Source: Echinicola rosea (GTDB lineage Bacteria > Bacteroidota > Bacteroidia > Cytophagales > Cyclobacteriaceae). From it: DNA of 64,000 nucleotides. The stretch covers positions 377,501 to 441,500 of the forward strand of contig NZ_CP040106.1 of assembly GCF_005281475.1 (NCBI RefSeq). Reading direction: 5' to 3'. Below the pieces are notes generated by a model. It worked only from the letters and a program-made list of their open reading frames with translations, was not told the origin of the DNA and searched no databases. A program made the position numbers and the translations under genes. Shown here piece after piece: positions 36,527 to 45,806 of this stretch. The stretch's first letter is position 1, and every line of letters begins with the position of its first letter.

Positions 36527-38278
36527 TTAGTAACCGGCATTTTGCTCCAAGAAGCCCGGCTGGCTAGAGGCACCGTCAATAGCCCTTTGCGGAATCGGAA
36601 ACAAGCGCTTGTTGACATCGGTATCGTTCTTTTCGGTCCAGCTGTCCTCGTATTTGCCATAACGGATCTGGTAGGTTCTTCGGTGACCTTCCCAGTACAG
36701 CTCAAAGCCAGATTCCCTAAACAAAACATCTAAATTAATGGCATCCAAAGGAGCAGGAGTTTGCGCAGGACGGGCATCCCTGGAAGTCCTCAAGGTATTC
36801 ACATCGGCGAGGGCACCTGCATTGTCCCCATTGCGAAGCTTGGCCTCAGCACGCATCAGGTAGATCTCGCCCAGACGGATCAAGACCAAATCCACACTAC
36901 TGTAGTAGCAGCAGTTGGGCGCCGTGTGGCTAAACTGGTACTTGGAAAACCGGTAGCCCGCATTGTGCAAGCTTCCCTCAGTGGTGAAATCTACCTTTAA
37001 AGTATGGTCCACGTAGCGCAGGTCGGCACCGCTGCTTCGTCTATTGATCACAGGATAGATCCGCACGCTGCCATCATCGCAGGTCATGATATTACCACTC
37101 TCGTCCTTTCTGGGTCCCCAGATGATATTGCGGAGGATTCCCCTGTCCACTTCAAACTCCGATGCTTCCACACAGTAGTAGTGATCCGCATCATTGTTTG
37201 GATTCACACCGCTAAGGTCCCGAAGATCTTCTGGGATAACGGTGTTTTCCTTGAAAAAACGGGCATCCGCATCGGCAGGATCGACATCGCCATATGCATC
37301 CACCCAAGACTGATAAAAATCAGGCGTGGCCGCGACAGCATCGGTACCCCGAGTGCTTGGAAATTCCGGCCTGGGCACTTGGTCACCGGACATGGACCAG
37401 TATGCCCATCGGCTGTGCTCGGTCTGGAGCACTCCTCTTTGGTCCAGTGAAAATATGATTTCCGGACTACTGTTATTGTCATCGCTAAAGAGGTCAAAAT
37501 ACTCAGAAGACAATTCATATGGCCCATCGATGATATTGCTCGTATATTCGATCACCTTGTCCATGTCCTCTTGGCGGAAGTCCGGAGTGCCATATGGATC
37601 ACGGTACACCGCTGCATTCAGGTACAATCGAGCCAACAATGCCTCCACTGCATATCTGTTCAGCCTGCCTGGACCTTTATCACTATTGATCACATCGACC
37701 ACTGATAACAATTCGCTCTCCAGGTACTCTACTGCTTCCTCGCCTCGAAGGATTTCTGAAAAATCGTCAGAGCTTTCTTTCCTGAATACCAATCCCCAAT
37801 TGTCCAACGCGAGCATATTGAGATATGCCTTCATGGCTACCATTTCGTATAAAGGATCTTGGGCGGCAGAATTGCCATTTTCTACTTCCAACTGTAGCCT
37901 TTCCTCTGCCAAGATAGCTCTTGACAAAGTCTGGGTTATATTGGACCACGTATCTCCGACCAGGCCGTTTCCCGGTGTCATCAGGTGCTGGTGAACGGCA
38001 ATAAACTTGCCGCCATCAAACCAATCCGTCCCTCCTCGGTAAGGAAGGATGCCTTCGTCAGAAGCCACCTCTTGAAGGCCGAAGTTATTGGTGTGCCTCC
38101 ACACATATCGGAGGTTCCCATACACAGGAGCGATGGATCCGCTGATTACTTCCGCTTGGCCTGTGCCGGTCAAGGACTCGTCCAGCACTTCTTCTTCCAA
38201 CGTCGTACAACTGGAAAAGGCTACGATCCCTGCTGCTATCAGAAGTGTTTTGTTAAACATTATATTTTTCATTTTCAT
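36527..38278 (-). CDS. SusD/RagB-family lipoprotein (second pair)
   Basis: 583 residues from the Met at 38278, which begins a proper signal peptide (MKMKNIMFNKTLLIAAGIVA) with lipobox FSSC; the longer upstream frame lacks this logic. SusD features: NNFGLQEVASDEG, MVAMKAYLNMLALDNWG, DLVLIRLGEIYLMRAEAKLRNGD and FRESGFELYWEGHRRTYQIRYGKY. The partner SusC lies 115 bp upstream. No enzymes flank the pair, so its glycan is unknown. Confidence 0.93.
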   Translation of the reverse strand: MKMKNIMFNKTLLIAAGIVAFSSCTTLEEEVLDESLTGTGQAEVISGSIAPVYGNLRYVWRHTNNFGLQEVASDEGILPYRGGTDWFDGGKFIAVHQHLMTPGNGLVGDTWSNITQTLSRAILAEERLQLEVENGNSAAQDPLYEMVAMKAYLNMLALDNWGLVFRKESSDDFSEILRGEEAVEYLESELLSVVDVINSDKGPGRLNRYAVEALLARLYLNAAVYRDPYGTPDFRQEDMDKVIEYTSNIIDGPYELSSEYFDLFSDDNNSSPEIIFSLDQRGVLQTEHSRWAYWSMSGDQVPRPEFPSTRGTDAVAATPDFYQSWVDAYGDVDPADADARFFKENTVIPEDLRDLSGVNPNNDADHYYCVEASEFEVDRGILRNIIWGPRKDESGNIMTCDDGSVRIYPVINRRSSGADLRYVDHTLKVDFTTEGSLHNAGYRFSKYQFSHTAPNCCYYSSVDLVLIRLGEIYLMRAEAKLRNGDNAGALADVNTLRTSRDARPAQTPAPLDAINLDVLFRESGFELYWEGHRRTYQIRYGKYEDSWTEKNDTDVNKRLFPIPQRAIDGASSQPGFLEQNAGY

Positions 38279-38393
38279 GTTTTTTTCTTTTGTATAAACT
38301 GTGATGTTCAGAATTAAAATCCTTTCTATCAATTGTGCCGTAAAGCAGCCCTGAAGCCCTACCGGGCATCACGTTTACTGTCTTCCAGCAACT

Positions 38394-41300
38394 TTAGAAG
38401 GTCAAGTTCAGGTTGATTGAATAAGTCCTGGCCCTAGGATAGGTAAACCGGTCGATACCGAATGTCTGGATTCCTCCGGAGGTAGAACCGGTATTTACCT
38501 CAGGATCAAACCCACTATAATCCGTGATTACAAACAGGTTTTGGCCCGTTACGGAGATCCGGATATTCTGGAAGGCATCTCCCAAACCAATCCGGTCGGA
38601 ATTCAAGTTGTAGCCCAAGGTAGCATTGTTCAGTCTGAAGTATGAACCATTTTCCAAGAAGCGAGTAGATACCGTGTTGGAATTGTTAAAAGACTCCTCC
38701 GGATATTGTGTTGCAAAATCCGTCGTATTATTGGACCTGGCCAATTGTGCCTTCGTAAACAGTGACATGGTGGTGTGGTTGTACACTTTACTTCCTGCCG
38801 AACCATTGAAGTTCAGGCCTAAGTCAAAGGACTTGTAATTAAAGTTCATGTGTGCACCATAAATCACCTTCGGAATGGCACTTCCGACCACGGCACGGTC
38901 ATTGTCCAGCACCTCGCCATCTCCATTGGTATCCTTAAACCTGTTGACACCATCCTCGGTAATGCCATCAAACTCAAGCATGTAAAAGGCACCGATAGGT
39001 TCTCCGTTGATATACCCGTTGATGGTAGCGCCCGTCTGGCCGGCACCCTGAGCAGCACCTGTGGTCAATACGGTGTAGGGAGAATCCTTCACTTCATTAT
39101 TGATCAAGGTCACATTACCACCAATGGCATAGGAGAAGTCTCCACGTCGATCACTCGCATAATCCAAGGCCAGCTCAATCCCGCTGTTGTGGATTTTCAT
39201 GTTCTCGATATTGTCCCAATAAGTAGGTGTAGGCTCTACTGGGTCCGCAGGAACGACTTCCAGTAGGATATTCGACGACACTTTGTTGAAGTAATCCAAG
39301 GTACCCGTCAGCCGGTGGTCAAAGAAGGCAAAATCAATCCCAAAATCAATTTGGGTGGACACCTCCCATTGTAAGTCAGGATTGGCCAATCTGGTGAAGA
39401 CGATACCGTAAGGATAGCCATCCAGGGAAGTGGCATCGGTATCGATTGGATAAGTGTTGAGACTGGCATTTCCTTCGGACAGCCTATCTTCAGAATAACT
39501 TGCCTTCGTGATTTTGGAAGGAATTTCCTGATTACCCGTTTGTCCCCAACTCGCTCTTAACTTAAGGTTGTCAAAGAAGGAACCTTTCATAAAGTCTTCC
39601 TTGGTGATGTTCCAACCCAAAGCAAAGGAAGGAAAATAACCGTATCTGTTGTTCTCTCCAAACTTGGAAGAACCGTCCGCCCGGAAGGTACCGGTAAACA
39701 AATATTTTTCGTCAAACGTATAGTTTACCCTTGCAAAGAAGGATTGCAGTTCGTTTTTAACGGCTGATGAACTTACCGTAGTTGGATACTCTGTGGTACT
39801 GGTATGGTCCTGGTACCGAGGTTCTATATTGTTATCAGCAAATCCCCTGGCTGAGGTCAACCGGTACTCATCCAGAAAGGTTTGGAAGGAATGACCGGCC
39901 AGCACTGTCAGGTTGTGCTTATAATTATGCCAATTATAGGTCAGCGTATTTTCTACCAGTTTGTTGGTGTTTTCAGTGATTCCCTCATCCAATGTACCGT
40001 CGGAAATATTGGATTCATTGATGACTGCTGTATAAGGCCGGTACTGCTGATAGCGATTGGTGCTGGAATAATCCACGCCCAAATTAAGCTTATAAGTCAA
40101 CCCATCCAAAATTTCAAAGGAAGGGGAAATCGTCGCCAAGATCCGGTTGTTTGCTGCGTCATCACTGTATAGCTCATATCGCTTCAATGGGTTCAGGGCA
40201 TTGGTATTGAGCAAAGTGGGTTCTCCATCGGTATAGGTAGGAACCGTAGGATTAAGGCTCAGCATATCACTGATGGTCGAGCCGATGCTTGGCCGTAGGT
40301 TTTTCGTATGGGAAGCTGTCAGGTTATAATCTACGTTTAGCCTACCGTCAAAAGCCTTCTGGTTCATATTCAGTTTACCAGAAAAGCGCTCCAGCTCACT
40401 GTTCTTCAGGATGCCCTCTTGGTCCTGATACCCCAAAGAAGCGAAGTAGGAAAACTTGCTGGAACTGGATCCGCTCATCGAAAAATTGATGTTTTTCGAA
40501 AAGCCCACTTGGGTCAGTTCATCCTGCCAATCGGTATTTCCACCATAATCTTCCAGGTCACCCCCTACAGCCACTACCTGTTCACGGAATTGGTCCGCGC
40601 TAAACACATCTATTTTATTGGCCATGGAAGACCAGGCGGTAGAAGCGGACAGATTCATTTGTGTGGCTCCGGATTTTCCTTTTTTTGTGGTTATTACCAC
40701 CACTCCATTGGAAGCCCTTGATCCATAAAGTGCCGTGGCACTGGCATCTTTTAGCACTTCGATACTTGCTATATCGCTTGGATTCAGGAAATTGAGCGGA
40801 TTGGATGCAATACCCGTATCGGAATTGTCCAGCAAGAAACCATCCAACACATATAAAGGCTGTGTTCCCGATCGCAAACTGCCGATCCCCCTAATGATCA
40901 CGTTTTGGGCGGCACCTGGCTCACCACTCGTCGAAGTGATGTTTACCCCTGCCATTTTACCTTGCAGGAGATCCACGGGGTTAGAAATCACCCCTTTATT
41001 GAATTCTCCTTCTTTAACCGACCCAATGGCTCCGGTAATGTCTGACCGCTTCTGGGTACCATACCCCACGACCACCATCTCATCAAGTTGCGTGGCATCC
41101 GAAACCAACTGAATGGTAAAAGAGGTCTGCCCATTTACTGGCACCTCTTGTGCAACAAAGCCAACGAAGGAAACTTGAAGCACAGCACCTTCTTCTACTT
41201 CAATAGAAAATTTGCCGTCAATATCGGTAACCGTACCATTGGTAGTTCCTTTTACTCGAATGGTAGCGCCTGGCAAGGGGACTCCTTGGTCATCTCGAAC

Positions 41301-41480
41301 CGTACCGGAAACCGTCTTTCTTACTGGTACTAAGGCCAAAAACGAATCATCTCCTTTTGAAACAAGCGCTTCTCCCTTCCCTTTTGCGAATAATTGTTGA
41401 GGAGCGGCACTAACCCCTGCCCACAAAGCTAAACTCGCCGAGGCATAGAGGACTTTGGAAAATCGTAAATTTGAAATCAT
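38394..41480 (-). CDS. SusC/RagA-family TonB-dependent transporter (second pair)
   Basis: 1028 residues. Signal peptide, CarboxypepD_reg-like domain (about 57-130, VSGTVRDDQGVPLPGATIRVKG), plug (DEMVVVGYGTQKRSDITGA; IEVLKDASATALYGSRASNGVV) and barrel ending YSINLNLTF. It lacks the STN domain of the neighbouring SusC, so it should be controlled by something other than the adjacent FecR/sigma pair. A TACTTTTG element on the minus strand at 41658-41665 may be its -7 promoter. Confidence 0.95.
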   Translation of the reverse strand: MISNLRFSKVLYASASLALWAGVSAAPQQLFAKGKGEALVSKGDDSFLALVPVRKTVSGTVRDDQGVPLPGATIRVKGTTNGTVTDIDGKFSIEVEEGAVLQVSFVGFVAQEVPVNGQTSFTIQLVSDATQLDEMVVVGYGTQKRSDITGAIGSVKEGEFNKGVISNPVDLLQGKMAGVNITSTSGEPGAAQNVIIRGIGSLRSGTQPLYVLDGFLLDNSDTGIASNPLNFLNPSDIASIEVLKDASATALYGSRASNGVVVITTKKGKSGATQMNLSASTAWSSMANKIDVFSADQFREQVVAVGGDLEDYGGNTDWQDELTQVGFSKNINFSMSGSSSSKFSYFASLGYQDQEGILKNSELERFSGKLNMNQKAFDGRLNVDYNLTASHTKNLRPSIGSTISDMLSLNPTVPTYTDGEPTLLNTNALNPLKRYELYSDDAANNRILATISPSFEILDGLTYKLNLGVDYSSTNRYQQYRPYTAVINESNISDGTLDEGITENTNKLVENTLTYNWHNYKHNLTVLAGHSFQTFLDEYRLTSARGFADNNIEPRYQDHTSTTEYPTTVSSSAVKNELQSFFARVNYTFDEKYLFTGTFRADGSSKFGENNRYGYFPSFALGWNITKEDFMKGSFFDNLKLRASWGQTGNQEIPSKITKASYSEDRLSEGNASLNTYPIDTDATSLDGYPYGIVFTRLANPDLQWEVSTQIDFGIDFAFFDHRLTGTLDYFNKVSSNILLEVVPADPVEPTPTYWDNIENMKIHNSGIELALDYASDRRGDFSYAIGGNVTLINNEVKDSPYTVLTTGAAQGAGQTGATINGYINGEPIGAFYMLEFDGITEDGVNRFKDTNGDGEVLDNDRAVVGSAIPKVIYGAHMNFNYKSFDLGLNFNGSAGSKVYNHTTMSLFTKAQLARSNNTTDFATQYPEESFNNSNTVSTRFLENGSYFRLNNATLGYNLNSDRIGLGDAFQNIRISVTGQNLFVITDYSGFDPEVNTGSTSGGIQTFGIDRFTYPRARTYSINLNLTF

Positions 41481-41657
41481 AAAATTTAAGTATTGGATAA
41501 CTGAAAATTTTCAATGCTTCTTGAACACCTGTCTCATTCTTTGTCATTTTGACGACAGGAAAAATCTCACCCTCTTGTTAAAGGTTAATTTAAAATCCTT
41601 CCTTAAATCAAAATGGCAGTCAAATTATTTAATTGAGACAACCTTTTTTTTACGATC

Positions 41658-41665
41658 CAAAAGTA
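41658..41665 (-). promoter_or_regulatory. Putative -7 element of second SusC/SusD operon
   Basis: TACTTTTG on the minus strand matches TAnnTTTG; no convincing -33 box. It would leave a leader of about 170 nt. Confidence 0.33.
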
Positions 41666-41846
41666 AATGATATATCACGAGAGCCCGTTACGGATAGTTT
41701 AGGCTTATATTAATTATCCCTACTCAAAATTTAACACCACTTAATATTCATCACAGTTGGGTAATACTAGTTGCAAAATCGATTTAATTGCCAAAATCTT
41801 GCCTTCTTCAATCTCATAAATAAGCACGCCTTTATACCTATATTAC

Positions 41847-42447
41847 CGATGTCGTTTAGTTAAGAGGATTTCCTTCTTTTCATATACCTAAAAGTCCTTT
41901 TTTTGATTGACTTTGGCTGGGGAAACCTGATCATCTTGATGGGTTTTATCCTTTTCCTTTTTTCCATTGATGAAAAAAGAAAGAAAAAAATCTAGGCCGG
42001 TGGTTACTTAAGAAAATATACCACTACATGGAATAATGATGTTAATTTATCCATAAGAAACTTATTAATCGGATCCGCCTTGCAGGTATTGGGCGTTAAT
42101 AAATTAAATAGCGGGTGGGCAAGAAGGCAGGCTTGTTTGACGAAAGGCTTACCAAAAAGAATGTTGGCAGCTAAAGAAGGTTTACCTGGCTTTAGATAGG
42201 CCTGCTTGGCTTTAAACAGGAGAAGTTTGCCTGAATGAGGGAAGGTTTTAATTTTAGGCCAATAGCTGCACACCTGTGCGCCGTGGCGTAGCGGCGGGGT
42301 TTTTTGGTTACTTTTTTGACCTGAAGCAAAAAAGTAACAAAGGTAAACGGATGAAAACCACCTAGAAATTTAGCTAGAAAAATAACTGCCCAAGGAAAAA
42401 AATATAGAACCCATATTTTCCAGATACACACTAACTAAACGGCATTG
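41847..42447. mobile_element. Family B MITE-like element, internally shortened copy (B2)
   Basis: 601 bp filling most of the gap between SusC and the VOC gene. The ends CGATGTCGTTTAGTTA and TAACTAAACGGCATTG are inverted repeats (2 mismatches in 16). A perfect 10-bp duplication CCTATATTAC flanks it at 41837-41846 and 42448-42457. It shares both outer portions with B1 and B3, but the internal segment after CTAGGCCGGTGGT is replaced by unrelated A+T-rich sequence of about 65 bp. Confidence 0.88.
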
Positions 42448-42597
42448 CCTATATTACTGATCATTCTGAAATAACAAAAAAATCGCTGACACTTCACCAG
42501 ACGGTATTCTCCCCCCCTTAAACTGTCGCAAAAGCACCACCAATAATTGCGTTGTATTATGGAAATTTGGTTAATAATCAATTAAACCAAAAACACA

Positions 42598-43044
42598 ATG
42601 GCAGCAGTAAGCACTTATTTGAATTTTGAAAGGAACACCGAAGCGGCATTTCTCTTTTACAAATCCGTATTCGGCGGGGAATTTTTCGGGGACGGGATAA
42701 TGCGCATGGGAGACGTACCACCGCAAGAAGGCAGCCCTGCCCTCGCTGATGAAGACAAAAATCTCGTGATGCACGTGGAACTAAAAATCCTGGGCATCCA
42801 CAGCCTTATGGGAACAGACTGCACAGACTCCATGGGGTATAAACTGAACAAGGGCAACAACATAAGTATCAACTTACAGCCTGATACCAGAAAAGAAACC
42901 AAACGACTCTTTGATGCCTTGTCTGAAGGTGGACAGGTTACCATGGAACCCCAAGAAATGTTTTGGGGAGACTACTTCGGAAGCTGCTTTGATAAGTTTG
43001 GTATCCAGTGGATGTTTAACTGCGGTGAAAAACCTGCCCCTTAA
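42598..43044 (+). CDS. VOC-superfamily (PhnB/YjdN-like) protein
   Basis: 148 residues: TYLNFERNTEAAFLFYKSVFGGEF, DEDKNLVMHVELKILG, GNNISINLQP and MEPQEMFWGDYFGSCFDKFGIQWMFN are the standard PhnB-like glyoxalase-fold motifs. Function unknown; such proteins may bind small metabolites. First of a group of four small plus-strand genes. Confidence 0.88.
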   Translation: MAAVSTYLNFERNTEAAFLFYKSVFGGEFFGDGIMRMGDVPPQEGSPALADEDKNLVMHVELKILGIHSLMGTDCTDSMGYKLNKGNNISINLQPDTRKETKRLFDALSEGGQVTMEPQEMFWGDYFGSCFDKFGIQWMFNCGEKPAP

Positions 43045-43169
43045 CCTAAACAACCTAAGTCCTACATGCTGGAACAGGGACACTATGAAATTTGTTACCT
43101 ATCGCAAGAGTAGATCGATTTCTAATCTATTGTGACATTTTTATAATTTTCACCTAATTTCATCAAATC

Positions 43170-44201
43170 ATGAAATATAACCATGTAGGTAACACAGGAC
43201 TAATGGTATCTGAACTTTGCTTCGGCACCATGACATTTGGTGGGCAAGATGCCGGGATGTGGACACAGATCGGGCAGCTGCAGCAAAAAGAGGTAAACCA
43301 AATGCTTCGAGCGGTCATCGATGCGGGGATCAACTTCATCGATACCGCTAATGTCTATTCTTTTGGCCAATCGGAGCAGCTTTTGGGCCAGGGCCTGAAG
43401 GACCTCGCCATCCCCCGTGACGAAGTGGTCATTGCCACCAAAGTAATGGGTAAGATGAGCGAGCATCCCAATAGTGCCGGTCTCTCCCGATATCATATTT
43501 TCAACTCCGTCGAAGCAAGCCTTCATCGCCTTCAGCTAGACTTTATTGACATTCTATATGTTCATGGTGTGGATCCAGCCACCTCTATTGAAGAAATCGT
43601 CCGCTCGCTGAACGATATCGTGGATAGCGGCAAGGTTCGCTATGTGGCCATCTGCAACTGGCCTGCCTGGATGGTGGCACAGGCACAGGCCATCGCACAC
43701 TATAACGGTTGGCACAAGTTTATTGGCCTCCAGTATCATTATTCTGCTGCAACCAGAGACATTGAGCACGAACTGGTCCCCATGGCTGAGGCACATCAGC
43801 TGGCCATTTTCCCGTGGAGTCCACTGTCCGGAGGGTTTCTTACCGGGAAATTTACCCGCAAAGGCAGCCAATCCGATAATGCCAGAAGGGCAAATTTTGA
43901 CTTTCCTCCCATCGATAAGGAAAAAGCGTATGACCTGGTGGATGTGATGGCGGAAATCAGTAAATCCCACGGAGCAAGTGTAGCCCAAGTGGCATTGGCT
44001 TGGGTACGACAGCAGCAGGGCATTACCAGTACCATCATCGGGGCAAAAAACCAAGATCAGTTAACATCCAACATCGAATCCACCAAGCTGACTTTAAGCA
44101 ATGAAGACCTCGGAAAAATCAACGAAATCAGCCCGCTGCCATCTCTCTATCCCGGATGGATGGTCGAGCGCCAAAGTGAATACCGAAACCCTAAAAAATG
44201 A
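43170..44201 (+). CDS. Aldo/keto reductase
   Basis: 343 residues, typical AKR11/Tas-like. GNTGLMVSELCFGTMTFGG (6-24), the Asp/Tyr/Lys/His tetrad in INFIDTANVYSFGQSEQLLG, VVIATKVMGK and ILYVHGVDP, and the cofactor region AKNQDQLTSNIEST. NADPH-dependent carbonyl reduction; the substrate is not predictable from sequence. Confidence 0.92.
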   Translation: MKYNHVGNTGLMVSELCFGTMTFGGQDAGMWTQIGQLQQKEVNQMLRAVIDAGINFIDTANVYSFGQSEQLLGQGLKDLAIPRDEVVIATKVMGKMSEHPNSAGLSRYHIFNSVEASLHRLQLDFIDILYVHGVDPATSIEEIVRSLNDIVDSGKVRYVAICNWPAWMVAQAQAIAHYNGWHKFIGLQYHYSAATRDIEHELVPMAEAHQLAIFPWSPLSGGFLTGKFTRKGSQSDNARRANFDFPPIDKEKAYDLVDVMAEISKSHGASVAQVALAWVRQQQGITSTIIGAKNQDQLTSNIESTKLTLSNEDLGKINEISPLPSLYPGWMVERQSEYRNPKK

Positions 44202-44239
44202 GCACACCTAAATCCATCAATAACTCAAAATAAACCACT

Positions 44240-44620
44240 ATGAGACACAAAATCCTAAACGTCGTCGCCATTTTATTTGCCCTGCTTATGGTCAATTCCG
44301 GCCTGGACAAATTCTTCCATTATATGCCCATGCCAGAGGACATGCCAGAAGAAATCATGGAAGTGATGGGCGCCTTTATGAAAATAGGGTGGCTGTTTCC
44401 ACTGATTGGCTTTGGTGAAATCGTCGGCGGAGTGCTTTTCGCCATTCCAAAATTCCGGGCTTTAGGCGCCATTATGCTCTTCCCCATAGTCATTGGGATC
44501 AATTTACACCATGGCATATATGCCCCTGAAGGGATGATTATCGCGCTTATCGTCCTGGCCATTGACCTGTGGGCGATTGCCGAAAATTGGCACAAATACC
44601 TGCCCATGGCCAAGCATTAG
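44240..44620 (+). CDS. DoxX-like small membrane protein
   Basis: 126 residues with four hydrophobic helices (about 7-22, 48-67, 74-92, 97-115) and the motif MVNSGLDKFFHYMPMP, as in DoxX/DUF-like quinol-associated membrane proteins. It follows the aldo/keto reductase by 38 bp. Confidence 0.78.
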   Translation: MRHKILNVVAILFALLMVNSGLDKFFHYMPMPEDMPEEIMEVMGAFMKIGWLFPLIGFGEIVGGVLFAIPKFRALGAIMLFPIVIGINLHHGIYAPEGMIIALIVLAIDLWAIAENWHKYLPMAKH

Positions 44621-44684
44621 TCTATATTTTACAGTATCTCCTAATTGCCTTGATCCTAAAAAGCACTTATTCAATATACTGTCC

Positions 44685-44972
44685 ATGCCCATGTATTATT
44701 TGCTTACTTACCGTACTGCACCCGATTATTACCGCCTTCGTCTTCCCTTCCGGGAGGCCCATCTTAGCCATGTAAGAGCATATCATCAAAAAGGCCTGAT
44801 AGTCATGGCCGGAGCCTTGGAACCACCCGCAGAGAGGGCCGTGATTGTATTTCATTGCAAGGATGAAGCACCCATCCAAGCGTTCATAAAAGAAGACCCT
44901 TACGTTCAAAATGGATTAATTCTATCCCATGAAATTCATTCCTGGAATGTGGTAATTGGCCATCAAAAATAA
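44685..44972 (+). CDS. YciI-family protein
   Basis: About 95 residues from the ATG at 44685 (or 44691). MYYLLTYRTAPDYY, REAHLSHVRAYHQKGLIVMAGAL and DPYVQNGLI are YciI-like ferredoxin-fold motifs; the His in HLSHV is the conserved residue. The longer open frame upstream overlaps the DoxX gene and is not used. Role unknown; often a small binding or dehydrochlorinase-like protein. Confidence 0.85.
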   Translation: MPMYYLLTYRTAPDYYRLRLPFREAHLSHVRAYHQKGLIVMAGALEPPAERAVIVFHCKDEAPIQAFIKEDPYVQNGLILSHEIHSWNVVIGHQK

Positions 44973-45146
44973 GTCAATAATTCCCACAAGCCTCAACCAA
45001 TGATATTTACGAAATTTTTGCACCAAAAAATATTTTCCATATTAGACATTTACCTGCTGTGAATTGATTAAATTAAGGTTTTAGAAACCCTGTACGAAAG
45101 AATAACCTAGCAAATCACTTTATCATGTTTATATAAAACCTAAGCT

Positions 45147-45806
45147 ATGCAGCTCTTTATAGTGGGAGACGTTCATGGATGTTATCATACCTTCCAAAAA
45201 CTACTGGAACACTGGGATCCATCAAAGGAAATGCTGATCCAGGTCGGTGACCTGATCGACCGGGGGAACTATTCAGTAGAGGTGCTCCAACTGGCGCAAA
45301 GTTTACATGAAAAGCACCTTGGGAACACGGTTTTCTTACGGGGAAACCACGAACAGATGATGATTGATCATATCGAGAATGGGAAAATCGGTGGCAGTTG
45401 GCTCTTTAATGGAGGACAAAAAACCCTGCAGCAGTTCGTAGCCAAGGATATCCCGATAGAAAGCATGCTCCACTGGCTCAGAAACACTCCACTAAAATGG
45501 GAAAGTCCCAATCTACTGGCCACACATGCGGGCATTGGTAAAACCACCCTGACCCCTTACGATGTCCATTCTCCTGACGGTATCCTTTGGAACAGAAAAA
45601 GGCTAAAGAAGCTCCCTAAACTTCAAGTAATTGGCCACACACCTCAGCAAAACGGCCGGGCCAGCTTCACCACGGCCAGCCAACACTGGAACATCGACAC
45701 GGGAGCCTACCGAGGCATCTGCCTAACCGGACTGAAGCTACAGGAAAACGGCAACTATATCGAGGAAATCAATGTACCTACGGATGAACGGGATATTCAG
45801 CCTTAA
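45147..45806 (+). CDS. Metallophosphoesterase (PPP-type protein phosphatase-like)
   Basis: 219 residues. GDVHGCYHTFQKLL (8-21), GDLIDRGNYS and RGNHEQMM are the three metal-binding motifs of calcineurin-like PPP phosphatases, and the late GHTPQQ plus NIDTGAY complete the site. Probably a Ser/Thr protein or bis-nucleoside polyphosphate phosphatase. Its 3' end overlaps the convergent ppx gene by 29 bp. Confidence 0.9.
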   Translation: MQLFIVGDVHGCYHTFQKLLEHWDPSKEMLIQVGDLIDRGNYSVEVLQLAQSLHEKHLGNTVFLRGNHEQMMIDHIENGKIGGSWLFNGGQKTLQQFVAKDIPIESMLHWLRNTPLKWESPNLLATHAGIGKTTLTPYDVHSPDGILWNRKRLKKLPKLQVIGHTPQQNGRASFTTASQHWNIDTGAYRGICLTGLKLQENGNYIEEINVPTDERDIQP

